From the NCBI GenBank assembly GCA_964652805.1, contig CAZZBJ010000050.1, forward strand, positions 1 through 17,252: DNA of 17,252 nt, given 5' to 3'. Under the pieces are notes generated by a model. The model made no database searches. It had not been told where the DNA came from and saw only the letters and a program-made list of their open reading frames with translations. Positions 13,890-17,252 of the stretch are shown here, in pieces. The translations under genes were made by a program, and so were the position numbers. Each line of letters begins with the position of its first letter. Position 1 is the first letter of the stretch. Source of the stretch: Claveliimonas sp964652805 (GTDB lineage Bacteria > Bacillota > Clostridia > Lachnospirales > Lachnospiraceae).

Positions 13890-13931
13890 CAAATGGTGTC
13901 CCAAAATGAAAAATGCTCTGTGTAAAAGTGA

Positions 13932-15239
13932 TCAAAACACAAGATATTGTATGCTGTACGCCGGCATTTCGAGATTTCCCCCAAGGTTCATTTCTGTGCC
14001 GGTGAGGCGTTCTGTGACTGTGCCGTTCAGGTCGCTGGAAGAGGCGATGAAGGGGCTGTCGGACGCGTTGATGGCCACCATGGCCCGCTCTTTTTCCGTG
14101 GTCCGCTCAAAGACAAGTTGGTGGTTGGTGAGAACCACGTTGCGGTAAGAGCCATTGCACAGGGCGTCGCTCTTCTGGCGGATGAGGATAAGCTTCTTGA
14201 TCAGCTCTGTCAGCTCATTGGGTTTTGGCTCCTCAAAGCAGGGGCGCAGGGCGTAATCGTTGTGGGGAGATTTCTCTCCCGGCTCGCCCCACTCGCTTCC
14301 GTAGTAGATGCAGGGAATGCCGGGCATACCCATGAGAAGCCCGTAGGTCAGAGGGAGATGATTTTTGTTTGTGAGAATGCTGGCGATCCGGGTCACATCG
14401 TGATTGTCCACAAAGGTCATGAGATGCTTGCCCCGGTACAGGCACCATTGCTCGGAGCCGTACTGCCGCTGCAGGGAGTGGGCGATCTCAAACATATTCA
14501 TGGAGTTGAAGCTGGAGTAAATGCCCTTGTAGCACTCGTAGTTGGTGCAACTGTGGAGCATCTCGTCGTTTACGATCCGGTTGTAGTCCCCGAAGAGCAC
14601 CTCGCCGATGAGGGCGAAATCCACCTTCAGCCCGTCTGTGAAGGAGCGCAGCCTGCGCATGAAATCCGGCTCCAGGCTGTAGGCCACGTCCAGGCGAAGC
14701 CCGTCGATGTCAAAGGTGTCCACCCAGAATTTCACACATTCCAGGAGATAGTCCGCAACAGCCGGGTTTTTCAGGTTCAGCTTGACCAGTTCAAAATGCC
14801 CCTCCCAGCCCTCGTACCAGAAGCCATCGTTGTAGCCGCTGTTTCCTTCAAAATTGATGATAAACCAGTCCTTGTAGGAGGAGTCCCACTTTTTCTCCTG
14901 CACATCCTGAAAGGCCCAGAAGCCTCTGCCCACATGGTTAAAGACACCGTCCAGGACGATCTTTACATTGTGCTCGTGGAGATTTTTACAGACTTGGGAA
15001 AAATCCTCGTTTGTCCCCAGACGGCAGTCAATCTTCTTGAAATCTCTTGTGTCGTAGCCGTGGTTGTCAGACTCAAAGACAGGGTTCAGGAGGATGGAGT
15101 CCACGCCCAAGTCCTCCAGATATTCGCTCCAGTCCATAAGCTTTCGGATACGGGGCACACACTCCCCGTCATTGTGCACCGGAGCGCCGCAAAATCCGAT
15201 CGGATAGATCTGATAGAAAATACTGTTATAAGCCCACAT
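13932..15239 (-). CDS. Alpha-amylase family glycoside hydrolase (GH13)
   Basis: A 435-residue intracellular alpha-glucan-acting enzyme with no signal peptide. All four GH13 regions are visible: DGVFNHV (97-103, region I), GLRLDVAYS (180-188, region II, nucleophile Asp184), IGEVL (211-215, region III, acid/base Glu213) and FVDNHD (276-281, region IV, Asp281). LNPVFESDNHGYDTRDF (51-67) is the usual loop before region I. The chain starts almost directly at the barrel (NSIFYQIYPIGF), so it lacks the extra N-terminal domain of neopullulanase/cyclomaltodextrinase relatives, and the C-terminal beta domain is short. It likely hydrolyses or transglycosylates maltooligosaccharides in the cytosol. The minus-strand AGAGAGG precedes the ATG. 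The next gene on its strand is a PfkB kinase, 104 bp away, past the palindrome. Confidence 0.95.
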   Translation of the reverse strand: MWAYNSIFYQIYPIGFCGAPVHNDGECVPRIRKLMDWSEYLEDLGVDSILLNPVFESDNHGYDTRDFKKIDCRLGTNEDFSQVCKNLHEHNVKIVLDGVFNHVGRGFWAFQDVQEKKWDSSYKDWFIINFEGNSGYNDGFWYEGWEGHFELVKLNLKNPAVADYLLECVKFWVDTFDIDGLRLDVAYSLEPDFMRRLRSFTDGLKVDFALIGEVLFGDYNRIVNDEMLHSCTNYECYKGIYSSFNSMNMFEIAHSLQRQYGSEQWCLYRGKHLMTFVDNHDVTRIASILTNKNHLPLTYGLLMGMPGIPCIYYGSEWGEPGEKSPHNDYALRPCFEEPKPNELTELIKKLILIRQKSDALCNGSYRNVVLTNHQLVFERTTEKERAMVAINASDSPFIASSSDLNGTVTERLTGTEMNLGGNLEMPAYSIQYLVF

Positions 15240-15283
15240 AATATCTGCCTCTCTTTCTTGTTTGTTTGCGCTTCGTCTATTTT

Positions 15284-15312
15284 ACTATAAAAACAAGGAG
15301 AAGTATAGATAA
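15284..15312 (-). promoter_or_regulatory. Candidate promoter for the GH13 gene
   Basis: Minus-strand TTATCT (15307-15312), a 17-bp spacer and TATAGT (15284-15289), with A/T-rich sequence upstream. The -35 is weak (3 of 6), so this is a tentative call. Confidence 0.35.
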
Positions 15313-15436
15313 TTTTATATAATTTTCATATAAAAATGCTGAACGGCGAGGGAAAATGTATGGATTTTGTCCGCATATAGCACATTTTGGCAGAATGTGG
15401 TGCTATTATAAAGTATTCCATATAGAGACAGAAGGA

Positions 15437-15465
15437 TTTAAAAACAGGCTCTTCTGTGTTAAAAT
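15437..15465 (+). promoter_or_regulatory. Promoter for the DUF4190-like gene
   Basis: TTTAAA (15437-15442), a 17-bp spacer and TAAAAT (15460-15465), with TG at 15457-15458 giving an extended -10. The start codon is 55 bases downstream. Just upstream (15377-15406) lies an imperfect ATAGCAC...GTGCTAT inverted repeat. Confidence 0.55.
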
Positions 15466-15519
15466 AAACCCATGTAAAAATAACGGCATAAGAAAATGCC
15501 AGAATGAGGAGGCAAGCGT

Positions 15520-16143
15520 ATGGCCAGATACATAAAGGATATTGTGTTGAACAAACCCGAAGATTTTGTGAATTTCATCATGCAGGATTATCTGCGGAAA
15601 AACCAGTTTGTCATGTCCGAGTGGAAGGGAGAGCCGGCCTGGCGGGCAGGCGATGGCGTGGTGGAAGGATTTAAATATTTGAAATGGTCCTACTTCAACG
15701 GCATGTTCCACCTGGAAGCATGGCTGAAGGGGATGGCAGGCGGCGAGATGGGTCTGGACGGCGTTGTGGGCGCACTCATGAAAAAGCCTTACAGGGAAAG
15801 TCTGGAGCAGCTCTTTGACGTCCTTCAGCAGGAGATACAAGCGCCTTTCCAGTTCCGGCAGGGACAGCAGAGTCAGGCAGGGCCGCAGCCCCAGCCGATT
15901 TACGTGCAGACAACGGACAACACCAAGGCAGCCACAGGCTCCCTCATATTCGGCGTGCTCAGCGTGCTCCTGTGCATCATTCCGATCGCCGCTATTATCC
16001 TGGGCGTTCTGGCTGTGTCCTGGGCCCGGATGGGCACGGGCTCCAGCCAGGCGGGAAAGGCCAGAGCAGGGCGCATCCTGGGCATCATAGGGCTTTGTCT
16101 TGGCATCCTGCTGTGGGTGCTCGGCATCCTGCTGTTCCTCTAA
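15520..16143 (+). CDS. Two-TM protein with DUF4190-like C-terminus and soluble N-terminal domain
   Basis: A 207-residue membrane protein. Residues 1-112 form a soluble alpha/beta region rich in Trp and aromatic residues (MSEWKGEPAWRAGDG, YLKWSYFNGMFHLEAWL). A Gln/Pro-rich linker (about 113-130) leads to two hydrophobic segments, about 140-165 and 183-207, with a small positively charged loop between them (SSQAGKARAGRILG). The tandem-helix end with SLIFGVLSVLLCIIPIAAIILGV-type pattern resembles DUF4190 proteins, which have no known function. The N-terminal part is not recognised. It ends directly after the second helix. GAGGAGG 8 bases before the ATG fixes the start. It has its own likely promoter and no operon partner is evident. 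Confidence 0.75.
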   Translation: MARYIKDIVLNKPEDFVNFIMQDYLRKNQFVMSEWKGEPAWRAGDGVVEGFKYLKWSYFNGMFHLEAWLKGMAGGEMGLDGVVGALMKKPYRESLEQLFDVLQQEIQAPFQFRQGQQSQAGPQPQPIYVQTTDNTKAATGSLIFGVLSVLLCIIPIAAIILGVLAVSWARMGTGSSQAGKARAGRILGIIGLCLGILLWVLGILLFL

Positions 16144-16266
16144 AGCTTCATATATAAATGTGCTGTTAAAGCTATGCTGCTGAAAACATTCCCAAAAAGG
16201 AGCGCAGGAAGAGGCGGAAGCGCACCGTAGAGGCGCAGGAAAAATGAAAAAGTCCTAAAAAAACAG

Positions 16267-16295
16267 TTGACACACGTGGGTGCGTATAATATAAT
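16267..16295 (+). promoter_or_regulatory. Perfect consensus promoter of rplM-rpsI
   Basis: TTGACA (16267-16272), a 17-bp spacer and TATAAT (16290-16295), both hexamers perfect. A second TATAAT at 16285-16290 is only 12 bp from the -35 and is unlikely to be used with it. Confidence 0.92.
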
Positions 16296-16302
16296 GTTAC
16301 GG

Positions 16303-16413
16303 TATGACGAAAGGCGAAACAGCAGGCACCAAAGCCCCGGAACCTGGCTGCTTTCAATATAACATTTCATATTATTTCTATAGTTAGTGAACCAATTCAC
16401 AGGAGGTAAACCG
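16303..16413 (+). promoter_or_regulatory. rplM 5' leader, possible L13 autoregulatory structure
   Basis: The roughly 110-nt leader contains GAAACAGCAGG (16315-16325) facing CCTGGCTGCTTTC (16343-16355). These pair as GAAA/TTTC, CAGC/GCTG and AGG/CCT with single-base bulges. Firmicute rplM leaders are known to carry a short L13-responsive RNA (L13 leader). The position and bulged stem fit that, but assignment to the family is inferred. Confidence 0.5.
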
Positions 16414-16842
16414 ATGAAAACTTATATGGCTAGTCCAGACAAGATTGAGAGAAAATGGTATGTGGTTGACGCTGCAGATTATACATTAGGACGTTTAGCA
16501 TCAGAAGTAGCTAAGGTTTTAAGAGGAAAGAACAAACCGGAATTCACACCGCATATCGATACGGGTGATTACGTGATCGTGATCAACGCAAAGGATGTAA
16601 AAGTGACAGGCAAAAAGTTAAATCAGAAGATTTACTACAGCCATTCCGAGTACGTAGGCGGAATGAAAGAGACGACTCTGGCAGGGATGATGAACAAGAA
16701 GCCGGAGAAGGTGATCGAGCTGGCTGTTAAGGGAATGCTTCCGAAGGGACCTTTAGGAAGAAGCATGATCAAGAAGCTTCACGTATATGCTGGAGCAGAG
16801 CATGCACATCAGGCTCAGAAGCCGGAAGAGCTGAAGTTTTGA
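16414..16842 (+). CDS. rplM: 50S ribosomal protein L13
   Basis: A 142-residue large-subunit ribosomal protein, an early assembly protein that binds 23S rRNA. Recognised from KWYVVDAADYTLGRLASEVA (residues 13-32, continuing KVLRGKNKPEFTPHID), DYVIVINAKDVKVTGKK, YSHSEYVGGMKETT and the KGMLPKGPLGRSMIKKLHVYAGAEH signature near the C-terminus (two pieces). Length is standard. The start at 16414 has AGGAGG 7 bases upstream; the open frame from a GTG at 16387 lacks a site and adds 9 residues not seen in the family. It is paired with rpsI 28 bp downstream, the usual bacterial arrangement, under one strong promoter. Confidence 0.98.
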   Translation: MKTYMASPDKIERKWYVVDAADYTLGRLASEVAKVLRGKNKPEFTPHIDTGDYVIVINAKDVKVTGKKLNQKIYYSHSEYVGGMKETTLAGMMNKKPEKVIELAVKGMLPKGPLGRSMIKKLHVYAGAEHAHQAQKPEELKF

Positions 16843-16870
16843 TCAGAGGTCGAAAGGAGGATATTAAGAA

Positions 16871-17252
16871 ATGACTACATCAAAATATTATGGAACAGGA
16901 AGAAGAAAAAAATCTATTGCTAGAGTATATTTAGTACCTGGCACAGGTAAGATTACAATAAATAAGAGAGATATCGATGAGTATCTTGGGCTGGAGACAC
17001 TGAAGGTTATCGTTCGTCAGCCCCTCGTTGCAACAGAGACAGACGGCAAGTTTGACGTGCTGGTCAATGTAAAGGGCGGCGGATACACAGGACAGGCAGG
17101 TGCCATCCGTCACGGTATCGCAAGAGCCCTCCTTCAGGTAGACGCTGATTACAGACCGGTCCTGAAGAAATCCGGATATCTGACACGTGATCCGAGAATG
17201 AAAGAGCGTAAGAAGTACGGTCTCAAAGCCGCTCGTCGCGCGCCTCAGTTCT
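16871..17252 (+). CDS. rpsI: 30S ribosomal protein S9 (3'-truncated by window)
   Basis: Small-subunit protein whose C-terminal tail reaches the P-site tRNA. The frame runs MTTSKYYGTGRRKKSIARVY, then a central GGGYTGQAGAIRHGIARALL and C-terminal YLTRDPRMKERKKYGLKAAR, all diagnostic of S9. The window ends after RRAPQF and one base of the next codon, so only about the last three residues (normally SKR) and the stop are missing. GAAAGGAGG ends 10 bases before the ATG. It is co-transcribed with rplM. Confidence 0.97.
   Translation, partial: MTTSKYYGTGRRKKSIARVYLVPGTGKITINKRDIDEYLGLETLKVIVRQPLVATETDGKFDVLVNVKGGGYTGQAGAIRHGIARALLQVDADYRPVLKKSGYLTRDPRMKERKKYGLKAARRAPQF

Noticed and set aside
13947..15290. 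447-codon open frame on the plus strand
   Set aside because: It is antisense to the GH13 gene, in which all four catalytic regions are intact; the reverse frame has no recognisable domain.
16285..16290. First TATAAT in the rplM promoter as the -10
   Set aside because: Spacing to the TTGACA is only 12 bp; the overlapping second TATAAT gives 17 bp.

Overview
The window reads as chromosomal DNA of an anaerobic Clostridia-type Firmicute, most likely a Lachnospiraceae-like gut organism. This is an inference from strong AGGAGG ribosome binding sites, consensus sigma-A promoters, a T-box-controlled tyrS, the rplM-rpsI pair, a corrinoid methyl-transfer gene set, and sugar ABC genes without a local ATPase. 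No tRNA, rRNA, CRISPR array, transposase or phage gene was seen.

Layout. 3-1404: the end of a PLP aminotransferase and a cytidylate-kinase-like protein closed by a terminator. 1417-2637 (minus): a DUF4143-type ATPase with its own promoter. 2638-3683: about 1 kb without a protein gene. It holds a promoter, a 162-nt structured element bounded by perfect 12-bp inverted repeats, a tyrosine T-box riboswitch (UAC specifier, UGGU acceptor-binding bulge, antiterminator and terminator), and a cluster of four hairpins that includes a duplicated 37-nt repeat. 3684-4904: tyrS.

4955-12205: the most interesting block, seven same-strand genes. They are a short UroD/MtaA-like protein without the zinc site, a corrinoid protein, a RACo-like [2Fe-2S]/ASKHA corrinoid activator, a full UroD/MtaA-type methyltransferase with His-X-Cys...Cys zinc ligands, then a lipoprotein solute-binding protein and two sugar-type ABC permeases. 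The inferred model is uptake of a methylated (perhaps sugar-linked or methoxylated) compound followed by cobalamin-dependent demethylation. No MtaB- or MttB-type substrate methyltransferase is present, so one of the two UroD-fold proteins may do that job.

12342-12866: a flavin-reductase-like protein behind an 18-bp tandem repeat. Converging on it from the minus strand are a PfkB sugar kinase and a GH13 alpha-glucanase-type enzyme. These two are separated by a 51-bp perfect palindrome that abuts the kinase ribosome binding site. 15520-16143: a two-TM DUF4190-like protein. 16267-17252: a perfect consensus promoter, a folded leader, rplM (L13) and rpsI (S9, cut by the window end).

tyrS, the flavin reductase and the right-hand genes favour C/G-ending codons, whereas the 4955-12205 block looks less biased. 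That is a by-eye impression only, but it fits an accessory block.
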